Positions 1 to 8,365 of a DNA stretch of 64,000 nt are shown piece by piece. Source of the stretch: Flavobacterium sp. LC2016-13 (GTDB lineage Bacteria; Bacteroidota; Bacteroidia; Flavobacteriales; Flavobacteriaceae); NCBI RefSeq assembly GCF_009707955.1, contig NZ_WMDQ01000001.1, forward strand, positions 620,001-684,000. Direction: 5' to 3'. A model generated the notes under the pieces. The model was not told the DNA's origin. It saw only the letters and a list, made by a program, of their open reading frames with translations, and searched no databases. The translations under genes and the position numbers were made by a program. Within the stretch, counting starts at the first letter, position 1, and each line of letters opens with the position of its first letter.

Positions 1-594
1 ACTTACGAATCCTTGTTTGTGCAATGCATTTTGAGGAACATTATTTTCTTTTAGATAATCTTCAACTTCCTGCAAAGTCCATTTTAATAATGGATTGAAT
101 TTTATGATTTCGAAATTTCCGTCGTATTCAAACAAATTCAAATCATGTCTGTTTTCTGATTGTTCTGCTCTTAAACCAGTAATCCAAACTTTATTTCCTG
201 CCAAAGCTTTTCGTAACGGAACTACTTTTCGAATAAAACAGCATTCTTTTCTATTTTCTACTGATTCATAAAAGCTGTTTGGACCTTTTTGTTTTAGTAA
301 ATTTTCGACTGCTGCTGCTTCGGGAAAATAAACTTCAATTTGTTTTTTGTACTTTTTTAATGTTCTGTGAAAAACATCATACGTTTCCTGAAATAATCTT
401 CCTGTGTCTAAAGTAAAAATGGTAATGTCAATATTATTTTTAGCAATAAAATCTGTAATTACCTGATCTTCCTGACCAAATGAAGTTGAAAAAACAACTT
501 CTTTCGGGTATTGTTTAGCTAAGAAACTCAAAGTTTCTTCGAGAGAAAAATCTTTTGTTATGTCTAATAATACTTCTATATCTTTTGCATTCAT
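1..594 (-). CDS. cysH: Assimilatory sulfonucleotide reductase (CysH family), C-terminus cut by window edge
   Basis: This enzyme reduces activated sulfate (APS or PAPS) to sulfite in cytoplasmic sulfate assimilation. The first 198 codons are visible, and the C-terminal part, with the usual ECG(I/L)H motif, lies beyond the left edge. The PP-loop nucleotide-binding stretch STSFGQED is at about residues 36-43. A Cys-Cys pair (RKECCFIRKV, Cys118-119) matches the first half of the [4Fe-4S] ligand set typical of APS-type reductases. The second CxxC pair falls outside the window, so APS preference is inferred. The start is the ATG at 594. It lies 24 nt after the sulfite-exporter gene on the same strand, so the two are probably co-transcribed. 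Confidence 0.9.
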   Translation of the reverse strand, partial: MNAKDIEVLLDITKDFSLEETLSFLAKQYPKEVVFSTSFGQEDQVITDFIAKNNIDITIFTLDTGRLFQETYDVFHRTLKKYKKQIEVYFPEAAAVENLLKQKGPNSFYESVENRKECCFIRKVVPLRKALAGNKVWITGLRAEQSENRHDLNLFEYDGNFEIIKFNPLLKWTLQEVEDYLKENNVPQNALHKQGFVS

Positions 595-618
595 ATTATT
601 CTCCTTCCTGAAAATGTA

Positions 619-1554
619 TTATAATAATTTCGATAATGTTTTTAAACTCAATAATATAATTAAGATTCCTACTGCAACCATCATTGGTTTTCTTTTGATT
701 TTATTTACCAGATAAGCTGCTAATGGCGCTGAAATTACGCCCCCTAAAATCAATCCGATAATTACCTGCCAACCGTGAATTCCGCCAAAAAGCATAAAAG
801 TTATACCACTTGCAAATGAAATCGCAAACTCAGCTGCATTTACTGAACCAATAGTATATCTCGGATTTCTTCCTCTTCCCAATAATGTTGAAGTTACAAT
901 TGGTCCCCAGCCACCGCCACCAACAGAATCCATAAAACCTCCAAAAACAGCTAAAGCTCCTAATCTTTTAGTCTTCTTTTTTACAATTGTTTTTTTAAGC
1001 GCTTTTTTGATGATGATAATAGCCAACACAATCATATAAACTGCAATAAATGGCTTGATAATATCTCCATTAATAACATCTGCTAATAAATAAGCTCCTG
1101 TTATCGAACCTAAAACTCCTGGAATCAACAAATGTTTTACCAGTTTTTTATTGATATTCCCGAAACGGTGATGCGAAAGCGCTGATGCTCCGGTTGTAAA
1201 CATTTCAGACACGTGAACTGCTGTACTGCTAACAACTGGCGGAACTCCATAAGCCAATAAAAATGACGTTGAAGTTGCTCCATAACCCATTCCTAAAGTT
1301 CCATCTACTAATTGTGCAAAAACACCAATTAAGAAAAAAACTAAAAACTCCTGATTAAAACCACCTACGAATCCGTTCCAGGAAAATTCAGCATAATGAT
1401 TATATATTAATGTTGTTAATAAACCTACCAATAGAATAACAGGTATACCTACCCATAATTTTTCTTTTATTGATGTATCAGACTTAACTCCAACATTATT
1501 TAATTTCAGCTCTTTCTCCATATTGCTATGTTTTTTCTTATTTTTAAAATCCAT
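619..1554 (-). CDS. TauE/SafE family sulfite/anion exporter (TSUP)
   Basis: This is an integral membrane transporter of the TSUP (TauE/SafE) family, 311 aa, with about eight hydrophobic segments after a charged N-terminal tail of about 30 residues. Family motifs such as QLVDGTLGMGYG near residue 82 and the internal repeat GGFMDSVGGGGWGP near residue 204 are clear. Family members export sulfite, organosulfonates or other small anions. Its position between an Rrf2 regulator and cysH suggests removal of excess sulfite or transport of a sulfur anion during assimilation. This role comes from context, because substrates cannot be read from sequence. A promoter lies just upstream at 1583-1611. Confidence 0.88.
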   Translation of the reverse strand: MDFKNKKKHSNMEKELKLNNVGVKSDTSIKEKLWVGIPVILLVGLLTTLIYNHYAEFSWNGFVGGFNQEFLVFFLIGVFAQLVDGTLGMGYGATSTSFLLAYGVPPVVSSTAVHVSEMFTTGASALSHHRFGNINKKLVKHLLIPGVLGSITGAYLLADVINGDIIKPFIAVYMIVLAIIIIKKALKKTIVKKKTKRLGALAVFGGFMDSVGGGGWGPIVTSTLLGRGRNPRYTIGSVNAAEFAISFASGITFMLFGGIHGWQVIIGLILGGVISAPLAAYLVNKIKRKPMMVAVGILIILLSLKTLSKLL

Positions 1555-1582
1555 TATCCTATCGGCTTAGTAGATTACTTTG

Positions 1583-1611
1583 CAAAAGTAACACTTTTTT
1601 TTAAATTCAAA
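1583..1611 (-). promoter_or_regulatory. Bacteroidota-type promoter for the TauE-cysH unit
   Basis: On the minus strand TTTG is followed by 17 nt and TACTTTTG, which fits the TTTG/TAnnTTTG consensus of the Bacteroidota housekeeping sigma factor. The box ends about 29 nt before the ATG at 1554. It lies between the end of the Rrf2 gene and the exporter, so exporter and cysH can be expressed separately from the regulator. Confidence 0.7.
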
Positions 1612-1635
1612 CTTTTTTTTTCTAATTTTTATCGA

Positions 1636-2046
1636 TTAAAAAGCAATGTCTGCGAGAGAATTACTTTCAAGTATTTTAAGCGTATTATCCCGAACCTCAG
1701 TCATTAAGCGTCTAGCGGCGCAAGTTGACTCGTCATCACAATCATCACATTTTTCATAAAAATTGTGACTTGCGCACGGAAGCAGCGCAATTGGACCTTC
1801 GAGAATACGATAAACTTTGGCCATACTGATATCTTTTGGATCTTTTATCAGGTAATAACCACCGCCTTTTCCTTTTTTAGCACCTAGAAAACCAGAGTTT
1901 CTAAGCAGTAATAAAATGCTTTCTAAAAATTTTATCGAAATATGTTCGCTTCTCGCAATTTCTGCAATTTGTACAGGTTCATTGTTTTCGCGTCTGGCTA
2001 AATAAGTTAAAGCTTTAATTCCGTATTTTGTTTTCTTTGAAAGCAC
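1636..2046 (-). CDS. Rrf2 family transcriptional regulator
   Basis: A 136-aa winged-helix DNA-binding protein of the Rrf2/IscR/CymR family. The N-terminal HTH runs from about residue 1 to 65, with the typical GAKKGKGGGYYL wing at about 55-66. Four cysteines (C91, C100, C103, C109) lie in the region where IscR and NsrR bind a [2Fe-2S] or [4Fe-4S] cluster, though the C-x9-C-x2-C-x5-C spacing differs from the IscR C-x5-C-x5-C. Placement beside cysH and the sulfite exporter suggests control of sulfur or cysteine metabolism, or Fe-S/redox sensing. The start is a GTG at 2046; no in-frame ATG occurs nearby upstream. Confidence 0.9.
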   Translation of the reverse strand: MLSKKTKYGIKALTYLARRENNEPVQIAEIARSEHISIKFLESILLLLRNSGFLGAKKGKGGGYYLIKDPKDISMAKVYRILEGPIALLPCASHNFYEKCDDCDDESTCAARRLMTEVRDNTLKILESNSLADIAF

Positions 2047-2123
2047 TTCTTTATATTTTAGATTGAAGATTGTTGATTTTAGATTTTTTTTCCAAAATCA
2101 ACAACCTTCATATTATTCTACAA

Positions 2124-2131
2124 CAAAAATA
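2124..2131 (-). promoter_or_regulatory. -7 box (TATTTTTG) upstream of the Rrf2 gene
   Basis: TATTTTTG on the minus strand matches TAnnTTTG and lies about 78 nt before the GTG start. No good -33 TTTG is visible. A perfect 13-nt palindrome (TACTAATTTAGTA, 2175-2187) lies about 45 nt further upstream and could be an operator, but this is unproven. Confidence 0.4.
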
Positions 2132-2196
2132 TGCTTTTTGAACGAGAATAATAACAGAATGAATAAGTATATTCTACTAATTTAGTATAGTTTAAC

Positions 2197-2694
2197 TTAA
2201 TTTGTTTCCTGAGCTCCAATTAAGCTAAATTCATGAAATGTTTTTACTTCTTCCTCTAAAGCTTTTTTATTAACTACATAGGTGTCAGATATTGTATCGT
2301 GCCAACCTCTTCCGTCGCTTCCTAAAAAGGAAAATGCATCAAAAGGAATTAATCTGCATAAACTTCTTTTAAAAACGGTTCCAAAACTTGGTCTTTGTCC
2401 ATTTTCATCTACTAAAATTGTTCCTGTAATAAATTTACCAATTGATCTTCCGAAAAAACCTTCCAATAAAGTATAGTATAATAAGAATAGTGTGAATGCG
2501 ATTAAATTCCATCCTAATTCACCCATGTCAGTTATCCAATCAGTTTTGCCAATCAATCCAATGAAAATTCCGAGAGCAATACAAAATAAAAAGAAAATAA
2601 TAACAAAAGCGACAAGGTCTAAGATATAATTTAAAAAACGACTTCCGTTAGAGGCAAATAATTTGTCGTCAAGAATGTAAGTAGAGTTACTCAT
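2197..2694 (-). CDS. RDD family membrane protein (copy 1)
   Basis: A 165-aa inner-membrane protein of the RDD family. The characteristic Arg and two Asp/Glu positions lie in FASNGSRFLNYILDLVAF near the N-terminus, followed by two long hydrophobic segments and the conserved GRSIGKFITGTILVDENG block in the C-terminal half. The molecular function of most RDD proteins is unknown; some have been linked to Na+/H+ exchange. It is a clear tandem paralogue of the next gene upstream (2749-3258), sharing GRSIGKFITG, CRLIPFDA.SFLG and the C-terminal YVV.KKALEE blocks. The two are probably co-transcribed (54-nt gap). Confidence 0.85.
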   Translation of the reverse strand: MSNSTYILDDKLFASNGSRFLNYILDLVAFVIIFFLFCIALGIFIGLIGKTDWITDMGELGWNLIAFTLFLLYYTLLEGFFGRSIGKFITGTILVDENGQRPSFGTVFKRSLCRLIPFDAFSFLGSDGRGWHDTISDTYVVNKKALEEEVKTFHEFSLIGAQETN

Positions 2695-2748
2695 GTTGTA
2701 ATTGGTTTAAGTTAATGGTTATTAATATGTTATTTTAATGATTTTAAT

Positions 2749-3258
2749 TTACAAATCAGTTTCCTGAACTCCAATTAAATTGAATTCATAAAACATTTTT
2801 ATATCTTCTTCTAAAGCTTTTTTCTCAACAACATAAGTATTAGATAGGGAATCATGCCATATTCTTCCAGATTTTCCTAAAAAAGATAAAGCATCAAAGG
2901 GAATTAAACGACACAGAGTTCTTATGCAAATCTCACCAAAACCTGGTTTCAAACCATTTTTATTTACGACTGTGCTGCCTGTAATAAATTTCCCAATAGA
3001 TCGCCCTAGAAGCCATTCTAAAACCAAATAGTAAAACATTGAGAAAGAAAGATAAAATCCAGGTATTCCCAATGAAATTGCAATTTCCGTCCAAATTCGA
3101 TATATGCTAAATTGCAAAATATTTCCTATAATTATAATAAGTAATGTAAAAACAAACATAGCAACAACAATAAAGATAAAATCCAAAATACAATTTACGA
3201 AACGATCACGATCAGAAGTTAATAGTTTCTTTTCAATAACATAAATAGAGTTATTCAA
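2749..3258 (-). CDS. RDD family membrane protein (copy 2)
   Basis: A tandem paralogue of the preceding RDD gene, 169 aa if translation begins at the TTG at 3258. That TTG aligns exactly with the ATG of copy 1 (LNNS versus MSNS). A longer reading frame back to a TTG at 3306 is unlikely, because that codon lies inside the promoter -7 box at 3304-3311. The RDD signature (TSDRDRFVNCILD), two hydrophobic segments and GRSIGKFITGSTVV are all present. The start codon probably changed from ATG to TTG after duplication, which may lower translation. The function is not known. Confidence 0.8.
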   Translation of the reverse strand: MNNSIYVIEKKLLTSDRDRFVNCILDFIFIVVAMFVFTLLIIIIGNILQFSIYRIWTEIAISLGIPGFYLSFSMFYYLVLEWLLGRSIGKFITGSTVVNKNGLKPGFGEICIRTLCRLIPFDALSFLGKSGRIWHDSLSNTYVVEKKALEEDIKMFYEFNLIGVQETDL

Positions 3259-3303
3259 GTTTGATTTTATTTGATTATTATACTTTTCCAATTTCAGTTT
3301 TAA

Positions 3304-3332
3304 CAAAAATATACTTTTTACTCAAACCACAA
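3304..3332 (-). promoter_or_regulatory. Promoter of the RDD gene pair
   Basis: TTG, 18 nt, TATTTTTG on the minus strand. The predicted transcript would begin near 3297, leaving about a 40-nt leader before the TTG start at 3258. This placement rules out the upstream in-frame TTG at 3306 as a start. Confidence 0.65.
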
Positions 3333-3334
3333 TA

Positions 3335-3387
3335 AAAAAGAATAACGATTTTTAACAGTAATAAAATTACAGTCAAAAATCGTTATT
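3335..3387 (-). terminator. Intrinsic terminator after metZ
   Basis: Perfect 13-bp inverted repeat (AATAACGATTTTT at 3341-3353 with its complement at 3375-3387, loop of 21 nt). On the minus strand it is followed by CTTTTTT. It ends the metZ transcript just before the RDD promoter. Confidence 0.8.
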
Positions 3388-3432
3388 TATAACCTGTTAT
3401 AGATTTCCAGCAATCTAAAATCTAAAATTAAT

Positions 3433-4605
3433 TTAAGAAAGCGCCTGATCTAAATCAGCGATAATGTCTTTTACAGTTTCCAGACCTACAGAAACACGCA
3501 CTAAACCTTCTGTAATTCCAACTGCCAGCTTTTCTTCTACAGATAATTTACTGTGCGTTGTTGATGCCGGATGCGTTACAATTGTTTTTACGTCTCCGAT
3601 ATTTGCCGAAAGTGAACATAATTTAATCTTATCCAGAAATTTTCTTCCAGCTTCAATTCCGCCTTTTATTTCGATTGCAATAATGTTACCACCTAAAAGC
3701 ATTTGTTTTTTGGCAATCTCATATTTTGGATGCGATTTTAAAAACGGATATTTAATGCTCTCTACATTTGGATGATTTTCTAAAAACTCAGCTACTTTTA
3801 AAGCATTTTCGCAATGTTTATCAACACGAACAGCCAAAGTTTCTAAACTTTTAGATAAAACCCACGCATTAAAAGGTGACATTGCCGGTCCTGTATTTCT
3901 TGAAAACAGGTATATTTTACGAATTAATTCAGCTTCTCCAACTGCAACTCCGCCCAAAACACGACCTTGACCGTCAATTAATTTTGTTGCTGAATGAATC
4001 ACTATATGAGCACCATATTTAATAGGCTGCTGAATGTATGGCGTAGCAAAACAATTGTCGATTATCAAAATCAAATTATGCTTTTTTGCAATTTGACCCA
4101 ATAATTCTAAATCAACTACATCTACACCAGGATTTGTTGGTGTTTCAGCATATAAAATTTTTGTGTTTGGTTTAATAAAACTTTCAATTGTTTCCGGTTT
4201 ATTGATATCAAAATAAGAAGTTTCAATTTTCCATTTTGGAAAATACGTCATGAACAATGCGTGAGTTGACCCAAAAACACTTCCTGCAGAAACGATATGA
4301 TCTCCAGATTCTAACAATGCAGCAAACGTAGAGTATATCGCAGCCATTCCGGTTGCAAAAGCATAACCAGCTTCTGCACCTTCCATTGCACAAACTTTGT
4401 CTACAAATTCTGTTGTATTTGGATTACTGAATCGAGAATAAATATTGCGGACTTTTTCTTCTGTGAAAGAAGCTCTCATGTCCTCTGCATCTTCAAATAT
4501 AAAACTTGATGATAAATACAAAGGTGTTGAATGTTCCTGAAATTGTGTTTTTTCTAAATGTGTACGTATGGCAAGGGTTTCAAAGCCAAATTCTTCTTTA
4601 TTCAT
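3433..4605 (-). CDS. metZ: O-succinyl/acetylhomoserine sulfhydrylase or cystathionine gamma-synthase family (MetZ-like)
   Basis: A 390-aa cytoplasmic PLP enzyme of the Cys/Met metabolism family. The PLP lysine is K208 in SATKLIDGQGR, and the C-terminal VTHPASTTHSKLS and LVRVSVGLE blocks are typical. Members replace the activated hydroxyl of O-acyl-homoserine with sulfide or cysteine, giving homocysteine or cystathionine. It is distinct from the longer MetY-type enzyme at 11905-13209. With metX and thrA upstream on the same strand it completes a route from aspartate to homocysteine. The assignment as MetZ rather than MetB is by resemblance and could be wrong. Confidence 0.8.
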   Translation of the reverse strand: MNKEEFGFETLAIRTHLEKTQFQEHSTPLYLSSSFIFEDAEDMRASFTEEKVRNIYSRFSNPNTTEFVDKVCAMEGAEAGYAFATGMAAIYSTFAALLESGDHIVSAGSVFGSTHALFMTYFPKWKIETSYFDINKPETIESFIKPNTKILYAETPTNPGVDVVDLELLGQIAKKHNLILIIDNCFATPYIQQPIKYGAHIVIHSATKLIDGQGRVLGGVAVGEAELIRKIYLFSRNTGPAMSPFNAWVLSKSLETLAVRVDKHCENALKVAEFLENHPNVESIKYPFLKSHPKYEIAKKQMLLGGNIIAIEIKGGIEAGRKFLDKIKLCSLSANIGDVKTIVTHPASTTHSKLSVEEKLAVGITEGLVRVSVGLETVKDIIADLDQALS

Positions 4606-4685
4606 TGTGTGTTTTTTGTTTTTTTGTTTCAGGTTTCAAGTTTCAGGTTTTCTTAGTTGGAAAAAATCGGAACTTAAAACTTAGA

Positions 4686-5111
4686 CTATAATATTTCGTT
4701 GTTTAAAACAACTTTGTAATTTATGGTTGCGGTTGGCTCAACTGTTTTGGCAACTGAGCAATATTTCTCGAAAGAAAGCTGTGCCGCACGTTGTGCTTTT
4801 TCAGGATTAATATCGCCTTCTAAATAGAAAACAACATCAATTTCTTTAAAAGGTTTTGCTTCGTCTATTTGAACGCGGGTTCCTTCGACCTCAGCATTAA
4901 ATGAAGTGATTTCCTGGCGTTGTTTCTTTAAAATCGAAATCATATCAATGGCACTGCAGCCTGCAACGCCCATTAAAACTAATTCCATTGGACTTGCGCC
5001 TAAATCGCTTCCGCCAAATTCAGCTCTGCTATCAACGTCAACTACATGTCCGCGTTCATTTTTTACTTTGAAATGAAATGCGTCATTTACTCTGTTTAAG
5101 GTTACTTTCAT
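4686..5111 (-). CDS. OsmC/Ohr family protein
   Basis: A 141-aa protein of the OsmC superfamily, thiol-dependent peroxidases that reduce organic or fatty-acid hydroperoxides. Both redox cysteines are present: the first in GVAGCSAIDM (about residue 52) and the second in FEKYCSVAKTV (about residue 115). It lies 80 nt upstream of metZ on the same strand, so the two are probably co-transcribed. In this setting it may protect thiol chemistry or use sulfur-derived reductants, but that is inference. Confidence 0.87.
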   Translation of the reverse strand: MKVTLNRVNDAFHFKVKNERGHVVDVDSRAEFGGSDLGASPMELVLMGVAGCSAIDMISILKKQRQEITSFNAEVEGTRVQIDEAKPFKEIDVVFYLEGDINPEKAQRAAQLSFEKYCSVAKTVEPTATINYKVVLNNEIL

Positions 5112-5188
5112 TGTGTTGTTATTTTGTTTTTTTATTTTTTTTGATCAATAAGAAAATCAATGTTTTCGAATTTAAATACAATTAGTTT

Positions 5189-5902
5189 TTAGTTTTTTTC
5201 ATACACCATTTTGGTATTCTGAACAGCTATTGTATCTCCTTGATTTAATAAAGAGAGCACATTTTTGTCAAATCCGTTATTCAAAACAAACCTTTGAGAT
5301 GAACCAAATATTTGAGTGTTACTTGATCTTATTAATTTATAGGTCATACTATTAATTGTCAATTTATTTGGATTTCCAGAAGCTACAATAGCAGCGTAAT
5401 ATTTCACTGCAACATCTGGAAAATTACCCGGCATATCTATTTTTTTATAATATGGTTTATAATTTCCCATTTGATAAAAAAAAGTATCTAAGGTTCCTTG
5501 ATTTGCGTAATAGTATGTTAAAGTGTCTTTTGGATAAAAATAAACTTCCTTCCCTACATCTTTAACAGTCAATTTTTGTTTACTGTTTCCCCATTCGAAT
5601 TCAACCGAATCTTTAGTTTTATAGTTGATGATATCTCCTTTTTCGAAACTTGATGATTGTCCTTTTAATTCAAAAATACTTGGTTCAAATCCTCCTCCAG
5701 TTATAAATTTATTAATAAGATTTTCATTTTTGACCTCACCGTTCTTTGTAAAAACCCTGACATTTTCTAAAATTTCATATTGCGTTAATTTTAAAGTCGA
5801 AGGATAATTAAAAACTTCTTCATCATCATCAATATCATTATCATAACTATTGCATGCTACAAAAAATAACATTGAAAATATTACTAAAAAAAATTTGTTC
5901 AT
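5189..5902 (-). CDS. Putative lipoprotein of unknown function
   Basis: A 237-aa protein I do not assign to a family. It begins with a lipoprotein signal peptide ending in FFVAC (acylated Cys17), followed by the acidic stretch NSYDNDIDDDEE. Acid-rich residues just after the Cys resemble the lipoprotein export signal that sends Bacteroidota lipoproteins to the cell surface, so surface exposure is likely but inferred. The rest is soluble, beta-rich looking and has no further cysteines. It sits between thrA (47 nt away) and the OsmC gene, all on the minus strand. Confidence 0.75.
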   Translation of the reverse strand: MNKFFLVIFSMLFFVACNSYDNDIDDDEEVFNYPSTLKLTQYEILENVRVFTKNGEVKNENLINKFITGGGFEPSIFELKGQSSSFEKGDIINYKTKDSVEFEWGNSKQKLTVKDVGKEVYFYPKDTLTYYYANQGTLDTFFYQMGNYKPYYKKIDMPGNFPDVAVKYYAAIVASGNPNKLTINSMTYKLIRSSNTQIFGSSQRFVLNNGFDKNVLSLLNQGDTIAVQNTKMVYEKN

Positions 5903-5949
5903 AATTGCTTGGGGGCTACTAAATTTATGTTTTTAATTTAAAAATCGTT

Positions 5950-8364
5950 TTATCCTTTGTCTGACAATCTCAAAATATCTCCGAAAACTCCTCTTGCTGT
6001 TACTGCAGAACCTGCACCGGCTCCCTGAATAACGATTGGACGATCTCCGTAAGATTCTGTATAAATTTCGAAGAAAGAATCTGATCCTTTTAATCCGCCT
6101 AAAGCGGTATCTGAAGGAACTGAAACTAATTTTACTTCCAGAATTCCTTTATCATTTTGTAAATCTCCAGACAATTCGCCAATGTATCTTAATACGTGAT
6201 TTGGTTTTTGATCTGCTTTTATTTTCTCGTAAATTGGGTCGAATTCTTTTAATTTGGTTAAGAAATCAGCAACATTTCCATCACGTAAATGCTCCGGAAT
6301 TAGGTTTTGAATTGAGATTTCTTCAAACTCATTTTGCAAGTCTAATTCTCTCGCTAAAATCAATAATTTTCTTCCAACGTCATTTCCACCTAAATCCTCA
6401 CGCGGATCCGGTTCTGTGTAACCATTATCAATTGCTTCTTGCAAAATCTGGCTAAACGGAACATCTTTTGCAGAGAAATTATTAAATAAATAACTCAAAG
6501 TTCCTGAGAAAACTCCTTTTATTTTCGTGATATTTTCACCCGAAAGATGCAATAATTTTATCGTATCAATTAATGGCAAACCTGCACCAACATTGGTTTC
6601 ATATAAATAATTCTTTTGATTTTCTGCTAATGATTTTCTTATTTCTTTATAAAAACCATAACTTAAAGTATTCGCTACTTTATTTGATGAAATCAAATCG
6701 AAACTATTTTCAATAAACGGAATATAATTTTCTACAAATGTGGCACTTGCTGTATTGTCGATCGCAATTAAATTCTCTAAATGGTGTTCGGTTGCATAAG
6801 CAATAATATCATTTATAGTGTAAGCGTCGCCTTTAGTCTGAATGTCGTTTTTCCAGTTTGAAGTTACGCCATTTTTATTTAAAAGTAATTTTTTAGAATT
6901 GGCAATTGCAAAAACATTTAGCTTGATGTCTTTACGTTTTTCAATTGCTGCAGAAGATTCTAATATTTGATTTATTAATGTTCCGCCAACTAAACCGTGA
7001 CCAATAATTGCGATATTGATTTTTTTAGAAACTCCAAAAATTTCACCGTGAATAACGTTCAGGGCTTTATGCAGTTCTGATTTCTTAACAACCAAACTCA
7101 CGTTTTTACCTGTAACGGTATTGTTGAATAATATTGGAACTATTTTATTTTTGATTAAAGCGGTGTATGGTTTATGAAACGTGCTTAAATCCTGGCCGAT
7201 TATAGAAATTACCGAAACATTATCTGTTACTGTAATCTGATTTACGTCTTTAGAATAAAAGTCGTTTTCAAACTCTTTTTCTAATTCGACCATTGCTGTC
7301 GTTGCTTTATCCGTTGCTACAACAAGTCCGATTCCTCTTTCTGAAGAACCTTGCGAAATAATACTTACGCTGATATTATGATCGCCCATCACTTTAAAAA
7401 TTCGGGCGTCGACTCCGGCTTTTCCAAGTAATCCACGTCCTTCAAGATTTACAAGGGAAACATTTTCTAATACAGAAAGTGTTTTAATTCCTTCTTTTTC
7501 AGCATCAGAAGTAATTAAAGTTCCGCGATTATCATCGTTGAATGTATTTAAAATACGAAGCGGAATATTTTTTTCTAATAATGGAATAATGGTTTTGGCG
7601 TGCAAAATTGTTGCTCCAAAATTGGCCAATTCGTTTGCTTCATTAAACGATAAATATTCGATTTTTTTGGCATCGGCAACTAAATCAGGATTTGCTGTAT
7701 AAATTCCGTCTACGTGTGTAAAGTTTTGAAGTTCTTCGGCATTTAAATAATTAGCAATTAACGAAGCGGTATAATTACTTCCGTTTCTTCCTAAGGTTGT
7801 TGTGTCATTATTGTTATTTGAACCAATGAAACCTGTAACGATATTTACGGTTGCTCCGTTATGAAGTTTAAAGTAATTGATTACGTTTTTCTTCGAAAGT
7901 TGTTCTAAAGGCTGTGCATCTCCAAATTTAGAATCGGTTTTTAATAATTCTCTTGAATCTACAAAGTTCGCCTGAATTCCTTTTTCAACTAAAATTGAAG
8001 TCAATAATTTAGCCGAAAGCAATTCGCCTTTTGATAAAATCTGATCTTTAATTTTATTGCTGTAATCTCCAATCAAACTTACGCCTTCGAATAATTTATC
8101 TAAAATATTAAATTCTTCAGAGAAATCGACTTTTGGATAATCTGAAATCTGGTATGTTTTGAAGCTTTCTAATAAAGGTTTGTAATTTCCGTTTTTAGCA
8201 GCAATTCTTAAGATATCTTCTAATTCATCTGTTGCATTGCCACGTGCTGAAACAACTACGGCAATTTCTTCGCCTTGATTTACTTTATCAGAAATGATTG
8301 AAACTACTTTGTTTAATCCTTCTCCGTTTGATAACGATTTACCTCCAAATTTTAATATTTTCAT
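5950..8364 (-). CDS. thrA: Bifunctional aspartokinase / homoserine dehydrogenase I
   Basis: An 804-aa fusion catalysing two steps of the aspartate pathway: phosphorylation of aspartate and NAD(P)H reduction of aspartate semialdehyde to homoserine. The kinase begins with KFGGKS (residues 5-10) and ends near residue 290. Two ACT regulatory repeats follow (about 300-450). The dehydrogenase has a Rossmann glycine motif IGHGLVGG near 460, NKVANT, ETNVGAGLP and EPDPREDLGGNDVGRK. The start lies 1 nt from the metX stop, indicating translational coupling. Pairing with metX rather than thrB/thrC suggests this copy is devoted to methionine and falls under the SAM-I riboswitch at 9430-9536. Confidence 0.95.
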   Translation of the reverse strand: MKILKFGGKSLSNGEGLNKVVSIISDKVNQGEEIAVVVSARGNATDELEDILRIAAKNGNYKPLLESFKTYQISDYPKVDFSEEFNILDKLFEGVSLIGDYSNKIKDQILSKGELLSAKLLTSILVEKGIQANFVDSRELLKTDSKFGDAQPLEQLSKKNVINYFKLHNGATVNIVTGFIGSNNNNDTTTLGRNGSNYTASLIANYLNAEELQNFTHVDGIYTANPDLVADAKKIEYLSFNEANELANFGATILHAKTIIPLLEKNIPLRILNTFNDDNRGTLITSDAEKEGIKTLSVLENVSLVNLEGRGLLGKAGVDARIFKVMGDHNISVSIISQGSSERGIGLVVATDKATTAMVELEKEFENDFYSKDVNQITVTDNVSVISIIGQDLSTFHKPYTALIKNKIVPILFNNTVTGKNVSLVVKKSELHKALNVIHGEIFGVSKKINIAIIGHGLVGGTLINQILESSAAIEKRKDIKLNVFAIANSKKLLLNKNGVTSNWKNDIQTKGDAYTINDIIAYATEHHLENLIAIDNTASATFVENYIPFIENSFDLISSNKVANTLSYGFYKEIRKSLAENQKNYLYETNVGAGLPLIDTIKLLHLSGENITKIKGVFSGTLSYLFNNFSAKDVPFSQILQEAIDNGYTEPDPREDLGGNDVGRKLLILARELDLQNEFEEISIQNLIPEHLRDGNVADFLTKLKEFDPIYEKIKADQKPNHVLRYIGELSGDLQNDKGILEVKLVSVPSDTALGGLKGSDSFFEIYTESYGDRPIVIQGAGAGSAVTARGVFGDILRLSDKG

Positions 8365-8365
8365 T

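Noticed and set aside
2175..2187. 13-nt palindrome as an Rrf2 operator
   Set aside because: Possible but only one copy was seen and no second site supports it; kept as a remark only.
3259..3306. Longer N-terminus of RDD copy 2 starting at TTG 3306
   Set aside because: The codon lies inside the TATTTTTG promoter box, and the paralogue aligns only from 3258.
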